Shown here one piece after another: positions 45,550-55,933 of a stretch of 64,000 nt of DNA. Source of the stretch: Rhodococcus sp. 105337 (GTDB taxonomy: Bacteria; Actinomycetota; Actinomycetes; Mycobacteriales; Mycobacteriaceae); contig NZ_JABAGQ010000012.1 of NCBI RefSeq assembly GCF_012844225.1, forward strand, positions 1-64,000, in the 5' to 3' direction. Within the stretch, counting starts at the first letter, position 1. The number at the start of each line of letters is the position of its first letter. The notes under the pieces are model-generated. The model was not told where the DNA came from. It did no database searches and saw only the letters and a list, made by a program, of their open reading frames with translations. The translations under genes were made by a program, and so were the position numbers.

Positions 45550-47751
45550 GTGGCCCTGTACCGGAAATATCGACCCGCGACCTTTGCCGAGGTGGTGGGG
45601 CAGGAGCACGTCACCGTTCCCCTCGGCACCGCCCTGGATACCGGCCGTATCAACCACGCCTACCTGTTCTCGGGTCCGCGCGGATGCGGCAAGACATCGT
45701 CCGCCCGCATCCTTGCCCGTTCGCTCAACTGCGAAAAGGGACCGACATCCACGCCGTGCGGTACCTGCCGGTCGTGCATCGCGCTCGGTCCGGGCGGGGG
45801 AGGCAACCTCGACGTCACCGAACTCGACGCCGCGAGTCACGGCGGCGTGGACGACACCCGCGAACTCCGCGACCGCGCGTTCTATGCGCCGGCCGAGTCG
45901 CGCTACCGCATCTTCATCATCGACGAGGCGCACATGGTCAGCACGCAGGGCTTCAACGCCCTGCTCAAGATCGTCGAAGAGCCGCCCGAGCATCTGATCT
46001 TCGTCTTCGCCACCACCGAGCCCGAAAAGGTGCTGCCGACCATCCGGTCGCGTACCCACCACTATCCGTTCCGGTTGCTCGCTCCCACCGCCATGCGCGG
46101 CTTGCTCGAAGAGATCTGCACGCGGGAGAACGTCCCGGTCGCCGACGCGGTCTACCCGCTGGTGATTCGTGCCGGGGGCGGTTCCCCACGCGACTCGCTG
46201 TCGGTGATGGATCAGCTGCTGGCCGGTGCCGGACCGGAGGGCGTGACCTACGAGCGGGCCCTGTCGCTTCTCGGCGTCACCGACGTCGCGCTCATCGACG
46301 AGGCAGTCGATGCCCTCGCTGCCGGAGACGGCGCGGCGCTGTTCGGCACCGTCGAGAAGATCATGGACGCCGGTCACGACCCGCGGCGATTTGCCGTCGA
46401 CCTTCTCGAGCGGTTCCGCGACCTGATTCTCATGCGCACCGTCCCCGATGCTCCCGAGCGCGGCCTGATCGACGTTCCGGGTGACGTCCTCGAGCGGATG
46501 CGCGACGAGGCGTCACGGATCGGACCGGCCACGCTCACCCGCTACGCGGAGATCGTCCACGCCGGACTGGGGGAGATGCGAGGTGCCACCGCGCCGCGTC
46601 TGCTGCTCGAAGTGATGTGCGCCCGCATGTTGCTTCCCGCCGCCTCCGACACGGATTCGGCTGTGCTGCAACGACTCGAACGGCTCGAGCAAGGCATGGT
46701 CGCGGCGCGGCCCGCCGCCGCACCGGCCCGCGGCACCGCTCCGGAACGAGAGACGCCGGCAGATGCCGTCGTCCCGCCGCAACCGGCGGGAGCGCCGGAC
46801 GAGGCCGCGACCCGATTCCGGCGGCCGTCCCAGCGCCAGGCGACGCCGCCTTCGCAGCCCGACACCGCGGTCCCGGCATCCCCGCCTGCTCCGTCCGAGC
46901 CCGACCCGGTGTCGCCCCCCGTGCGGGATCGACAGCCGGCCCCGCCGGTTCCCGCGCAAGATGCGGTCCGGGCCGGAGACAGCCCGTCCGGCACGCCGGA
47001 ACCCGACGCCGTTCCGGAACCCCGGCGTACTCCCGAGCCGGATCCGGCTGCGGCACAGCCGCTGTCGCCGGAGGTGTCCGAGGTCCCCGCGCCGGTAGCG
47101 GCAGGACCCGACGCCGCCGCGATCCGCGCGGTGTGGTCCGAGGTCCGGGCGAAGGTGCGAGACCGCAGCCGCACCGTCGAGGTCATGTTGTCCGGTGCGA
47201 CGGTGCGCGAAGTCGACGGTAACCGCGTCGTCCTCGTCCACGACTCTGCGCCGCTGGTCAAGCGACTGGCCGAGCCTCGCAACGCGACCGTGATCGCCGC
47301 CGCCCTCGGCGACGTCTTCGGCGGCACGTTCGAAGTCACATGCCTGCACGGATCTGCACCGGCCGCCCCGGTCACAACCGCTCCCGCACAAGCACAGTCG
47401 AAGCAGTCCGGGCAGCCTCGCTTTTCCCGTCCGAGCCAGGCGAAGCAGACACCTGCCCCCTCCCCGGCGCCGTCCGGACCGTCGGGGCCTCCGCAGAATG
47501 CCTCCGCGACCCCGCCCGACGACGACATCCCGCCGCCGGAAGCGCCCGACCTGCCCGACGACCCCGGACTCGAGCCTGGCTACGTGCCGCTCCCGCCCCC
47601 GGACCCGTCTGTGGTGACCCCCGAGGACGTCGAGCAGATGTTCGCCGAGGCCGCCACCCCGGGCGATCCCTCGGCGCGGCGCGACCCCGAAGATGTCGCG
47701 ATCGAACTGCTCGAGGACATGCTGGGAGCGAAGCGACTCGACGAGAAGTAG
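45550..47751 (+). CDS. dnaX: DNA polymerase III subunits gamma and tau
   Basis: Clamp-loader ATPase of the replisome, 733 residues. ALYRKYRPATFAEVVGQEHV opens the protein, Walker A is GPRGCGKTS (42-50), a zinc module with the CGTCRSC pair follows, and DEAHMVS is the Walker B/DExx region. Residues about 395-560 and 620-720 are Pro/Ala/Glu-rich linkers, with a conserved domain between (AIRAVWSEVRAKVRDRSRTVEVML). No slippery frameshift sequence was seen, so only one product is expected. GTG 45550 has TACTCT (45538-45543) ending 6 bases upstream: leaderless type. Confidence 0.95.
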   Translation: MALYRKYRPATFAEVVGQEHVTVPLGTALDTGRINHAYLFSGPRGCGKTSSARILARSLNCEKGPTSTPCGTCRSCIALGPGGGGNLDVTELDAASHGGVDDTRELRDRAFYAPAESRYRIFIIDEAHMVSTQGFNALLKIVEEPPEHLIFVFATTEPEKVLPTIRSRTHHYPFRLLAPTAMRGLLEEICTRENVPVADAVYPLVIRAGGGSPRDSLSVMDQLLAGAGPEGVTYERALSLLGVTDVALIDEAVDALAAGDGAALFGTVEKIMDAGHDPRRFAVDLLERFRDLILMRTVPDAPERGLIDVPGDVLERMRDEASRIGPATLTRYAEIVHAGLGEMRGATAPRLLLEVMCARMLLPAASDTDSAVLQRLERLEQGMVAARPAAAPARGTAPERETPADAVVPPQPAGAPDEAATRFRRPSQRQATPPSQPDTAVPASPPAPSEPDPVSPPVRDRQPAPPVPAQDAVRAGDSPSGTPEPDAVPEPRRTPEPDPAAAQPLSPEVSEVPAPVAAGPDAAAIRAVWSEVRAKVRDRSRTVEVMLSGATVREVDGNRVVLVHDSAPLVKRLAEPRNATVIAAALGDVFGGTFEVTCLHGSAPAAPVTTAPAQAQSKQSGQPRFSRPSQAKQTPAPSPAPSGPSGPPQNASATPPDDDIPPPEAPDLPDDPGLEPGYVPLPPPDPSVVTPEDVEQMFAEAATPGDPSARRDPEDVAIELLEDMLGAKRLDEK

Positions 47752-47758
47752 CGGCGGG

Positions 47759-47950
47759 TCAGATACCGTCCTTGGTCTCGAGTCCCACGGCCTGCTGCAC
47801 TTCCTTGCGATCCTTGGTCAGCTTCGGCCGCTGATCGGCGAGTTGCTCCATCAGATCGCTGCGGGCGACTGCCCAGTGCCAGAGCGAACCCCGTTTCTTC
47901 GACCGTCTTCGCGGTGCGTGTTCTGACGGAAGGTCGCTCGGTTCGGTCAC
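47759..47950 (-). CDS. Small hypothetical protein
   Basis: A 63-residue basic, helix-prone open frame starting GTG and containing [21 protein letters not shown]. Third codon positions are mostly G/C and the protein looks natural rather than a shadow, but there is no clear ribosome-binding site and no known domain. It fills most of the 329-bp gap between dnaX and fadA. It is a candidate only. Confidence 0.45.
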   Translation of the reverse strand: MTEPSDLPSEHAPRRRSKKRGSLWHWAVARSDLMEQLADQRPKLTKDRKEVQQAVGLETKDGI

Positions 47951-48080
47951 GGACCCCGATCGCTTCGGTCCTTACTGCTGTGGGCCACACCTTCTACGGT
48001 GGTGTGAAGTTGGGCACGACGGCTCCGAAGGGGGCCGTCGGTGCTGTTACTCCGCAAGCACGGGAAGGAACCTGCGCACT

Positions 48081-49295
48081 GTGACCACCGAGGCATTCAT
48101 CTATGAAGCCATCCGAACACCACGAGGCCGAGGCAAGAAGACGGGATCGTTGCACTCCGTCAAGCCGATCTCTCTGGTTACCGGCCTGATCGACGAACTG
48201 CGCGTCCGCTTCCCCGACCTGGACGAGAACCGCATCTCGGATCTCATCCTCGGTGTCGTGGGCCCGGTCGGCGATCAGGGTGCCGATATCGCTCGCACCG
48301 CCGTCACCGTCGCCAACATGCCGGCCACCACCGGTGGTGTCCAGATCAACCGTTTCTGCGCGTCCGGCCTCGAAGCCGTCAACATGGCTGCGCAGAAGGT
48401 CCGCTCCGGCTGGGACGAACTGGTCCTCGCCGGTGGTGTCGAGTCCATGTCGCGCGTGCCCATGGGTTCCGACGGCGGCGCGTGGATGCTCGACCCCGCC
48501 ACGAACTACGACAGCTACCTCGTGCCCCAGGGCATCTCGGCCGACCTGATCGCGACCATCGAGGGTTTCTCCCGCGAGGACGTCGACGCCTACGCACTGC
48601 GTTCGCAGCAGCTCGCAGCCGCAGCGTGGTCCGGTGGCTACTTCTCGAAGTCGGTCGTGCCCGTCAAGGACCAGAACGGTCTGACGATCCTCGAGCAGGA
48701 CGAGCACATGCGTCCCGACACGACCCTCGAGGGTCTGGCGAAGCTGCAGCCGTCGTTCGCTTCGGTCGGCGAGATGGGCGGCTTCGACGCTGTCGCGCTG
48801 CAGAAGTACCACTTCGTGGAGAAGATCAACCACGTCCACCACGGCGGTAACAGCTCGGGCATCGTCGACGGCGCGGCTCTCGTGCTCGTCGGCTCCGAGC
48901 AGGCCGGCCAGGATCTCGGTCTCACCCCGCGTGCCCGCGTGGTGGCGACGGCCACCTCGGGTGCCGATTCGACCATCATGCTCACCGGCCCGACTCCGGC
49001 CGCCGAGAAGGTGCTCGCCGCCGCCGGTCTCACCGCCGACGACATCGACCTCTTCGAGATCAACGAGGCGTTCGCGTCCGTCGTCCTGAAGTTCCAGAAG
49101 GATCTGAAGATCCCGGACGAGAAGCTCAACGTCAACGGCGGCGCCATCGCGATGGGTCACCCGCTCGGCGCTACCGGCGCCATGATCACCGGCACCATGA
49201 TCGACGAGCTCGAGCGCCGCGGAGCCAAGCGCGCCCTCGTCACCTTGTGCATCGGTGGCGGTATGGGCGTGGCCACCATCATCGAGCGCGTCTGA
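48081..49295 (+). CDS. fadA: Acetyl-CoA acyltransferase (beta-oxidation thiolase)
   Basis: A 404-residue thiolase, subunit of the fatty acid oxidation complex, cleaving 3-ketoacyl-CoA. The nucleophilic Cys lies in RFCASGLEA (about residue 93), with [19 protein letters not shown] (His) and the second catalytic Cys in CIGGGMG. It is like FadA (Rv0859) of M. tuberculosis. GTG 48081 has AAGGA about 10 bases upstream. The gap before it contains CACACC/GGTGTG arms (47986-48006), a possible regulator site. fadB follows 23 bp later. Confidence 0.93.
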   Translation: MTTEAFIYEAIRTPRGRGKKTGSLHSVKPISLVTGLIDELRVRFPDLDENRISDLILGVVGPVGDQGADIARTAVTVANMPATTGGVQINRFCASGLEAVNMAAQKVRSGWDELVLAGGVESMSRVPMGSDGGAWMLDPATNYDSYLVPQGISADLIATIEGFSREDVDAYALRSQQLAAAAWSGGYFSKSVVPVKDQNGLTILEQDEHMRPDTTLEGLAKLQPSFASVGEMGGFDAVALQKYHFVEKINHVHHGGNSSGIVDGAALVLVGSEQAGQDLGLTPRARVVATATSGADSTIMLTGPTPAAEKVLAAAGLTADDIDLFEINEAFASVVLKFQKDLKIPDEKLNVNGGAIAMGHPLGATGAMITGTMIDELERRGAKRALVTLCIGGGMGVATIIERV

Positions 49296-49318
49296 TACCC
49301 GGAAGGATTCGAAATACA

Positions 49319-51466
49319 GTGACCGACAACATGATTTCTTGGGATCAGGACGCCGACGGCATCGTTGTGCTCACCCTGGACGACCCCAACCAGGGCGCGA
49401 ACACCATGAACGCGCTCTACAAGTCCTCCATGAAAGCCACCGTCGACCGCCTGGTCGAGGAGAAGGACTCGATCAGCGGTGTGGTGATCACGTCGGCGAA
49501 GAAGACCTTCTTCGCCGGAGGCGACCTCCGCAACATCATCGCGATCGGGCCGGACGACGCGCAGGCCGCGTTCGACGAGGTGCAGGACATCAAGGCAGAC
49601 CTCCGTCGCCTCGAGACCCTCGGCAAGCCCGTCGTCGCCGCCATCAACGGTGCGGCCCTGGGCGGTGGCCTCGAGATCGCTCTCGCGACCCATCACCGGA
49701 TCGCTGCGGACGTCAAGGGCGTTCAGATCGGCCTGCCCGAGGCCAGCCTCGGCCTGCTGCCCGGTGGCGGCGGTATCACCCGCACCGTGCGTCTGCTCGG
49801 CATCCAGACCGCGCTCCTCTCGGTCCTGCTGCAGGGCAACAAGTACAACGCCGTGAAGGCCAAGGAGATCGGCCTGGTTCACGAGGTCGTCGGCAGCGTC
49901 GACGAACTCGTTCCCGCTGCGAAGGCGTGGATCAAGGCCAATCCCGAGGGTGGCGTTCAGCCGTGGGACGTCAAGGGATACAAGATCCCCGGCGGCACCC
50001 CGTCGACCCCCTCGCTCGCCGCGAACCTCCCCGCGTTCCCGGCGAACCTGCGCAAGCAGATCAAGGGCGCGCCGATGCCGGCTCCGCGCGCGATCATGTC
50101 CGCCGCGGTCGAGGGCTCGCAGGTCGACTTCGACAACGCGTCGACCATCGAGTCCCGTTACTTCACGGAACTGGCCACCGGCCAGGTCGCGAAGAACATG
50201 ATCCAGGCGTTCTTCTTCGACATGCAGGCCATCAACTCCGGCGCGTCGCGTCCGAAGGACGTGCCCAAGCGTGAGATCAAGAAGATCGGCGTGCTCGGCG
50301 CCGGCATGATGGGCGCGGGCATCGCGTACGTCTCAGCGCGTGCCGGGTACGAGGTCGTCCTCAAGGACATCAGCATCGAGGCCGCCGAGCGCGGCAAGAA
50401 CTACTCGGAGAAGATCGAGGCCAAGGCACTCTCGCGTGGGAAGACCACCGAGGAGAAGTCCAAGGAACTGCTCGGCCGCATCCACCCGACCGCCGACGCG
50501 GCCGATTTCAAGGGTGTCGACTTCGTCATCGAGGCCGTCTTCGAGAGCACCGAGCTCAAGCACAAGGTGTTCCAGGAGATCGAGGACATCGTCGAACCCG
50601 ACGCGCTGCTCGGCTCCAACACCTCGACGCTGCCGATCACCGGTCTCGCCACGGGTGTGAAGCGTCCCGAGGACTTCATCGGGATCCACTTCTTCTCGCC
50701 GGTCGACAAGATGCCGCTGGTGGAGATCATCAAGGGTGAGAAGACCTCGGACGAGGCGCTGGCCCGCGTGTTCGACTACACGCTCGCGATCCGCAAGACC
50801 CCGATCGTCGTCAACGACAGCCGTGGATTCTTCACCTCGCGAGTCATCGGCACGTTCGTCAACGAGGCCATCGCGATGCTCGGCGAGGGCATCGAGCCCG
50901 CGACGATCGAGCAGGCCGGTTCGCAGGCGGGCTACCCGGCTCCGCCGCTGCAGCTGACCGACGAGCTGAACATGAAGCTCATGCAGAAGATCGCCAAGGA
51001 GACCGCGGAGGCCGCCAAGCAGGGCGACACCAAGATGGGCGCCACCCGTCACCCCGCGCTCGACGTCATCGACTGGATGGTCGAGCAGGGTCGTCCGGGT
51101 CGTCTGGAGAAGGCCGGTTTCTACGAGTACGACGAGAACGGCAAGCGTCAGGGCATCTGGCAGGGCGTGCGCGATCAGTTCAAGACCGTCGCGACCCTGG
51201 ATGTTCCGCTGCAGGACCTGATCGACCGGATGCTCTTCGCCGAGGCCATCGAGACGCAGAAGTGCTTCGACGAGGGTGTTCTCGAGACCACCGCCGACGC
51301 CAACATCGGTTCGATCCTCGGCATCGGCTTCCCGGCGTGGACCGGTGGTGTCTCGCAGTTCGTCACGGGATACCCGGGCGGCAAGGCCGGCTTCGTGAAG
51401 CGGGCCGAGGAACTCGCCGCGAAGTACGGTGAGCGCTTCACCCCGCCGGCGTCGCTCCGCGACTGA
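49319..51466 (+). CDS. fadB: Fatty acid oxidation complex alpha subunit (hydratase / 3-hydroxyacyl-CoA dehydrogenase)
   Basis: A 715-residue trifunctional-type enzyme. The N-terminal enoyl-CoA hydratase part has [14 protein letters not shown] and [18 protein letters not shown], with [15 protein letters not shown]. The NAD-binding part begins at [14 protein letters not shown] (about residue 323), followed by SNTSTLPI and [19 protein letters not shown] 49319 ([16 protein letters not shown]) matches the start of known FadB proteins. It forms the core beta-oxidation complex with fadA. Most likely this pair serves lipid or cholesterol side-chain catabolism. Confidence 0.93.
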   Translation: MTDNMISWDQDADGIVVLTLDDPNQGANTMNALYKSSMKATVDRLVEEKDSISGVVITSAKKTFFAGGDLRNIIAIGPDDAQAAFDEVQDIKADLRRLETLGKPVVAAINGAALGGGLEIALATHHRIAADVKGVQIGLPEASLGLLPGGGGITRTVRLLGIQTALLSVLLQGNKYNAVKAKEIGLVHEVVGSVDELVPAAKAWIKANPEGGVQPWDVKGYKIPGGTPSTPSLAANLPAFPANLRKQIKGAPMPAPRAIMSAAVEGSQVDFDNASTIESRYFTELATGQVAKNMIQAFFFDMQAINSGASRPKDVPKREIKKIGVLGAGMMGAGIAYVSARAGYEVVLKDISIEAAERGKNYSEKIEAKALSRGKTTEEKSKELLGRIHPTADAADFKGVDFVIEAVFESTELKHKVFQEIEDIVEPDALLGSNTSTLPITGLATGVKRPEDFIGIHFFSPVDKMPLVEIIKGEKTSDEALARVFDYTLAIRKTPIVVNDSRGFFTSRVIGTFVNEAIAMLGEGIEPATIEQAGSQAGYPAPPLQLTDELNMKLMQKIAKETAEAAKQGDTKMGATRHPALDVIDWMVEQGRPGRLEKAGFYEYDENGKRQGIWQGVRDQFKTVATLDVPLQDLIDRMLFAEAIETQKCFDEGVLETTADANIGSILGIGFPAWTGGVSQFVTGYPGGKAGFVKRAEELAAKYGERFTPPASLRD

Positions 51467-51490
51467 CCTGCGCATGCATGTCCGATAGAC

Positions 51491-51524
51491 AGGAAGGGCC
51501 CCGAATCGCTTCGGGGCCCTTCCT
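51491..51524. terminator. Hairpin between fadB and tmsB
   Basis: A perfect 15-bp stem AGGAAGGGCCCCGAA and complement with loop TCGC, placed between two convergent operons. It has no T tract but is symmetrical, so it may serve both directions. Confidence 0.8.
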
Positions 51525-51570
51525 CGTTCCGGCTACGGCGTCATCGGTGTGAGGCCGCCGGCGGCGGGGG

Positions 51571-52887
51571 CTATGCGACCCACCACGGGCGCAGGGGTAC
51601 CTGCGGACGCTGGTCCGCGCCGAGCTTGACGCCGAGCACGTGGTGCAACTGGATGATGTTGCGTTCGAATCCGAGCCGGGACCCGGCCATGTACAGGCCC
51701 CACAACCGCGCGGTGCCCTCGCCCACCTCGGCGACACACGCATCCCAGTTCTTTTCGAGGTTTTCGCACCAGCCCGCGAGGGTGTACGCGTAGTGCTGCC
51801 GGAGGTTCTCCTCGTGCACCACTTCGAATCCGACGTTCTGCGCTTCGGTGATGATGCGGCCGGAGCCGGTGAGTTCCCCGTCGGGGAACACGTACCGGTC
51901 GATGAATCCGCCCGCCTTCACCCGCCCACGGTTGTGCGGGCGCGTGATGCAGTGGTTGAGGAGCAGCCCGCCCACCCGCAGCTTGTCGTGCAGGAACTGG
52001 AAGTACGCGGGGTAGTTTCCGACGCCGATGTGCTCGGTGAGGCCGATCGACGAGATCGCGTCGAATCCGGTTTCGGTCACGTCGCGGTAGTCGGAGTGCC
52101 GAACCTCGGCCAGATCGCCGAGCCCTTCGTCCGCGATCGCCTGCCGCGCCCACTCCGCCTGCTCGCGCGACAGGGTCACCCCGAGTGCCTTCACTCCACG
52201 GCGCGCGGCGAAGCGCACCATTCCGCCCCAGCCGCAACCGATGTCGAGGAGACGGTCACCGGGTTGCAGGCGGAGCTTTTCGAAGATGAGGCGGTACTTG
52301 TTCTCCTGGGCATCGTCGAGTTTCTGGCTCTCGGAATCGAAGAGAGCGCACGTGTACGTCATCGTCGGGCCGAGTACGTACTCGTAGAACGTGTTGGACA
52401 CGTCGTAGTGGTGATGGATGACCTCGGCATCGCGATTCTTGGAATGCCGGAGACCTTCCGCGACGCGGCGCCATCGGGGCAGATGTTCCTGCGGCGGCGG
52501 CGCGATCGGCCTGAGCAGTTCCGTACCGAGCGACCGGGCGATCTGCGCGAGGACGCGGACCGGGGGGCGCTCGAAATGCATGTCTCCCAGGGCGGCAAGC
52601 AAAGCGTAGGGGTTACCGGGATGAGCGCCGCGGATCTCGAGTTCACCGGAAATGTATGCGCGCGCCATCCCGAGGTCGCCGGGGGCGGTCGCGATGTAGG
52701 TCGCGCCCTTGGGCGACGCGAGATGAAGGGCGTAAGGGGAGTTTTCCGGACCCGCGGCCGAATTGTCGTACGCCGTGAAACGCAGCGGCATGGCGCCGCC
52801 CGTGACGGTTTCGACGATCTTCGCGAGGGGGATCTTGTCATCGGCCGGGCGCACGCCGGCCGAAGGCTCGGACTTGAACGTGGTCAT
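51571..52887 (-). CDS. tmsB: SAM-dependent fatty-acyl methyltransferase (cyclopropane synthase family, TmsB/BfaB-like)
   Basis: A 438-residue protein of the cyclopropane-fatty-acid synthase family. The SAM site LDIGCGWGG is at residues 214-222, and EVIHHHYDVSNTFYEYVLGPTMTYTCALF is the conserved substrate/bicarbonate region. With the preceding FAD enzyme it matches the two-gene system (tmsAB, also called bfaAB) that makes 10-methylstearic (tuberculostearic) acid: this enzyme adds a methylene to oleoyl phospholipid and the partner reduces it. ATG 52887 overlaps the stop of the partner (ATGA). Symbol by context. Confidence 0.85.
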   Translation of the reverse strand: MTTFKSEPSAGVRPADDKIPLAKIVETVTGGAMPLRFTAYDNSAAGPENSPYALHLASPKGATYIATAPGDLGMARAYISGELEIRGAHPGNPYALLAALGDMHFERPPVRVLAQIARSLGTELLRPIAPPPQEHLPRWRRVAEGLRHSKNRDAEVIHHHYDVSNTFYEYVLGPTMTYTCALFDSESQKLDDAQENKYRLIFEKLRLQPGDRLLDIGCGWGGMVRFAARRGVKALGVTLSREQAEWARQAIADEGLGDLAEVRHSDYRDVTETGFDAISSIGLTEHIGVGNYPAYFQFLHDKLRVGGLLLNHCITRPHNRGRVKAGGFIDRYVFPDGELTGSGRIITEAQNVGFEVVHEENLRQHYAYTLAGWCENLEKNWDACVAEVGEGTARLWGLYMAGSRLGFERNIIQLHHVLGVKLGADQRPQVPLRPWWVA

Positions 52888-54332
52888 CTTCTTTGCACCG
52901 CCTTCGAGAAAAGGTCCAGTAAGCGGGACCGCGGGTCGTACTTCTTCTTGAGTGCGGTGTATTCCCCACCGCTGTAATACAGTTTCTCGAACTCGTCGCG
53001 TGTGTAGTACGAGTCGGAGTACAGGGATTTGTGACCGTCGAGTTCCGCCACCTTGTTTTCGATGAGCCGGTTCGCGGCACCGTCGACCCCGCCGGGATCG
53101 GCGGGCACCGAGGACCAGAAGCCGACGTTGACATACGTGCGTTTGGGTTCGAGGGGATACAGCGGCCACGGACGCTGGGCATCGAACGACGCACCGCCCG
53201 GTCCGTGACGCTCGCGCAATCGCAACGGGCACAGCCATATCGGCTCGATGGGGGTTTCTTCGAGGAACCAGCGCACGAATTCCTCGGTGCGTTCGACCGG
53301 TACCTCGATGTCCTGCACGACACGTTCACGAGGGGGATTGCCCTTGCGTGCCTCGATACGATCGGCGACCGCGTATTTGTGGTCCAGCGCGATGAGCTTC
53401 CAGTAGAAACTGCTGCGCAGCAGTCGCTTCGGCCAGAACCGGCGGATTCGGGGGTCTTGTGCCCCGAACGCCCTCGAACACCAGAACCAGTCGGTGTCCC
53501 AGCGCCACAGGTAGTCGCGGATCGTGAGCCGATCGGTTTTGGGATGGTTGACCGACGCGTGCTGGATGGACCGGTAGTAGATGTCGCGTCCGGTGTAGTC
53601 GGATACCGGACCCGGCTCGTCCGTCTGGACCCCGAGTGTGAGGTAGCTTTCCTCGGCGGAGAAGACGACGCCGTCGATGTAGTCCACAGCGACACCGGCA
53701 TACACGCGGTCGGCGGTGATCCGGTCGAGCGCTGCCTGCATCTCGGCGAGTGAATCGAACCGCAGATGGCGCAGGGCAACGAACCGTTTGACCGGTTCGA
53801 GTTCGATCCTCAGGCGGGTCGCGTATCCGAGGGACCCGTACGAATTGGGGAATCCTCGGAACAGATCCGAGTGTTCGCCGTCGGGCCGCGCCGTGACGAT
53901 CTCACCTGCGCCGGTGAGGATGTCCATCTCGAGCACCGATTCGTGGGGCAGACCGTTCCGGAACGAGGTCGACTCGATTCCGAGACCGGTGACGGCGCCG
54001 CCCAGGGTGATGGTCTTCAGTTGCGGAACCACGAGGGGAGCAAGCCCGTAGGGCAATGTCGCGTCGACGAGGTGTTCGTAGGTGCACATCCCGGCGACAT
54101 CCGCGGTGCGGGTACGCGGATCGACCGACACGACACCGCCGAGGCCGGAGACGTCCAGCCCGGGGGCATCCACTTTCGCGCGGGCACGGAAGAGATTCGA
54201 CGTTTTTTTCGCGAGCCGTACCGGCGCACGCTCGGGAATGTCGCGGTACGAGCGCAACAGTCGTTCCACACCTTCGCGGTGAACCTGCAGTCCGTACGGA
54301 CTCGTGGCGCGTGGCTTTCCCAGCATGAGCAT
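52884..54332 (-). CDS. tmsA: FAD-binding oxidoreductase (10-methylene-stearate reductase, TmsA/BfaA-like)
   Basis: A 482-residue FAD-dependent oxidoreductase of the vanillyl-alcohol-oxidase fold: VVSVDPRTRTADVAGMCTYEHLVDATLPYGLAPLVVPQLKTITLGGAVTGLGIES is the FAD-binding half, and EPKRTYVNVGFWSSV lies near the C-terminus. In the tmsAB system it reduces the 10-methylene intermediate to the 10-methyl fatty acid, using NADPH. ATG 54332 follows GGGG 5 bases upstream; ATG 54326 is also possible. It is the first gene of the two-gene operon and is divergent from the SRPBCC gene. Confidence 0.84.
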   Translation of the reverse strand: MLMLGKPRATSPYGLQVHREGVERLLRSYRDIPERAPVRLAKKTSNLFRARAKVDAPGLDVSGLGGVVSVDPRTRTADVAGMCTYEHLVDATLPYGLAPLVVPQLKTITLGGAVTGLGIESTSFRNGLPHESVLEMDILTGAGEIVTARPDGEHSDLFRGFPNSYGSLGYATRLRIELEPVKRFVALRHLRFDSLAEMQAALDRITADRVYAGVAVDYIDGVVFSAEESYLTLGVQTDEPGPVSDYTGRDIYYRSIQHASVNHPKTDRLTIRDYLWRWDTDWFWCSRAFGAQDPRIRRFWPKRLLRSSFYWKLIALDHKYAVADRIEARKGNPPRERVVQDIEVPVERTEEFVRWFLEETPIEPIWLCPLRLRERHGPGGASFDAQRPWPLYPLEPKRTYVNVGFWSSVPADPGGVDGAANRLIENKVAELDGHKSLYSDSYYTRDEFEKLYYSGGEYTALKKKYDPRSRLLDLFSKAVQRR

Positions 54333-54470
54333 CGACTCCCCTGCGGCGCTGCTTGATGGCACACCCACAATAAACCCGTGGCTCGTGCCCGTCCCGGTAC
54401 TGAGGAGAAGGCAGGATGGACGGAGAACTCGTCCACGAGCAATATCCGATCGACTACGGAGGAAATCGAC

Positions 54471-54905
54471 ATGGCGCAGGTCAGTGCGAGCAGTTCGATA
54501 CAACTGGAGGCAGCGCCCGACAAGGTGCTTGCCGCCCTCGCCGATTACGAGACGGTGCGCCCGCGCATCCTGTCGGATCACTACCGCGACTACCGGGTGA
54601 TCTCGGGTGGCCGGGGTGAGGGCACCGTCGTGCATTGGATTCTCCAGGCCACCGAGAAGCGGCAGCGCGATGTGCAGGCCACCGTCTCCGTCTCCGGCAG
54701 CACCATCACGGAGACGGACGCGAACTCGTCGCTCGTGACCACCTGGAGCGTCGTGCCCCACGGCACGGGTTCGACGGTGGTCGTCCTCACCGGCTGGAAC
54801 GGAGCGGGCGGTATCGGTGGATTCTTCGAGAAGACCTTCGCGCCGATCGGGCTGCGCAAGATCCAGCAGCAGGTCCTTCAGAACCTGAAGAACGAAGTGG
54901 ACTGA
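54471..54905 (+). CDS. SRPBCC family (polyketide cyclase/START-like) protein
   Basis: A 144-residue helix-grip fold protein: [28 protein letters not shown] at the start, ending in a long C-terminal helix ([17 protein letters not shown]). The cavity would bind a hydrophobic ligand. Its M. tuberculosis counterpart (Rv3718c, from memory) also neighbours the methyltransferase/oxidoreductase pair, so a role with lipid intermediates is possible. GGAGG lies 8 bases before ATG 54471. Confidence 0.85.
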   Translation: MAQVSASSSIQLEAAPDKVLAALADYETVRPRILSDHYRDYRVISGGRGEGTVVHWILQATEKRQRDVQATVSVSGSTITETDANSSLVTTWSVVPHGTGSTVVVLTGWNGAGGIGGFFEKTFAPIGLRKIQQQVLQNLKNEVD

Positions 54906-54976
54906 ACTCTCTGTCGTATCACCGCAGACGGTGGACGACTACCCTGGACAGACAAACGTGCAGAAAGGACGTGTCC

Positions 54977-55315
54977 GTGCAACCCGGTGGAATGCCCGAC
55001 ATGCAGCAACTCCTCGCTCAGGCCCAGCAGATGCAGCAGCAACTGATGGCCGCTCAGAACGAAATGTCACAGGAGGAGGTCACCGGTCAGGCCGGTGGAG
55101 GCCTGGTGACCGCGACGGTGAAGGGCACGGGCGAGGTCGTCGCCGTGCACATCGATCCGAAGGTCGTCGATCCCGACGATATCGAAACACTGCAGGACCT
55201 GGTGGTCGGCGCGATCGCCGATGCATCCGCGAAGGCGCAGGAGAGTGCCGCCGAGAAGCTCGGCCCGCTCGCCGGCGGTCTCGGCGGCGGCATTCCCGGC
55301 TTGCCCGGTCTCTAG
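54977..55315 (+). CDS. ybaB: YbaB/EbfC family nucleoid-associated protein
   Basis: A 112-residue DNA-binding protein: [25 protein letters not shown] is the long N-terminal coiled helix, and [28 protein letters not shown] is the conserved core. It binds DNA as a tweezer-like dimer and is classically co-transcribed with recR, as here (9-bp gap). GTG 54977 has AAAGGA 7 bases upstream. The Gly/Pro-rich tail ([13 protein letters not shown]) is shorter than that of mycobacterial homologs. Confidence 0.92.
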   Translation: MQPGGMPDMQQLLAQAQQMQQQLMAAQNEMSQEEVTGQAGGGLVTATVKGTGEVVAVHIDPKVVDPDDIETLQDLVVGAIADASAKAQESAAEKLGPLAGGLGGGIPGLPGL

Positions 55316-55324
55316 AGGCTCGCG

Positions 55325-55933
55325 TTGTACGAAGGACCGGTACAGGACCTCATCGACGAGCTGGGCAAGCTTCCCGGTGTCGGGCCGAAGAGTGCGCAGC
55401 GCATCGCGTTCCATCTGTTGTCGGTGGAGCCTCCCGAAATCGACCGACTCCAGGCGGCGTTGCAGAAGGTGCGCGACGGGGTTCAGTTCTGTGAGGTGTG
55501 CGGCACCGTGTCGGATCGGGAGCGGTGCAGGATCTGTTCCGACCTCCGGCGCGACCGCACACAGATCTGCGTGGTCGAGGAACCCAAGGATGTGCAGGCG
55601 ATCGAGCGCACCCGCGAGTTCCGCGGCCGCTACCACGTGCTCGGTGGTGCGCTCGATCCGCTCAACGGCATCGGGCCTGACCAGTTGCACATCCGGGAAC
55701 TTCTCACCCGGATCGGCAACCAGGAGGACGGCGTCGACGTCTCCGAGGTGATCATCGCGACCGATCCCAACACGGAGGGCGAGGCCACCGCGACGTATCT
55801 GGTCCGGATGTTGCGCGACTTCCCCGGGCTGACCGTGACGCGCCTCGCGTCCGGCCTGCCGATGGGCGGTGACCTCGAGTTCGCGGACGAGCTCACCCTC
55901 GGACGTGCGCTGTCGGGCCGGCGAGCGATGTGA
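55325..55933 (+). CDS. recR: Recombination mediator RecR
   Basis: A 202-residue DNA repair protein that loads RecA with RecF/RecO. It has the helix-hairpin-helix [20 protein letters not shown], a four-Cys zinc finger (Cys56, Cys59, Cys68, Cys71), the Toprim domain ([29 protein letters not shown]) and the C-terminal Walker-B-like region. It uses a TTG start (55325), 9 bp after ybaB. The stop overlaps the start of the next TetR gene. Confidence 0.95.
   Translation: MYEGPVQDLIDELGKLPGVGPKSAQRIAFHLLSVEPPEIDRLQAALQKVRDGVQFCEVCGTVSDRERCRICSDLRRDRTQICVVEEPKDVQAIERTREFRGRYHVLGGALDPLNGIGPDQLHIRELLTRIGNQEDGVDVSEVIIATDPNTEGEATATYLVRMLRDFPGLTVTRLASGLPMGGDLEFADELTLGRALSGRRAM

Noticed and set aside
45550-47751. 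Programmed frameshift in dnaX giving a separate gamma subunit
   Set aside because: No run of A's or slippery heptamer with a following stem was seen near the end of the ATPase part.
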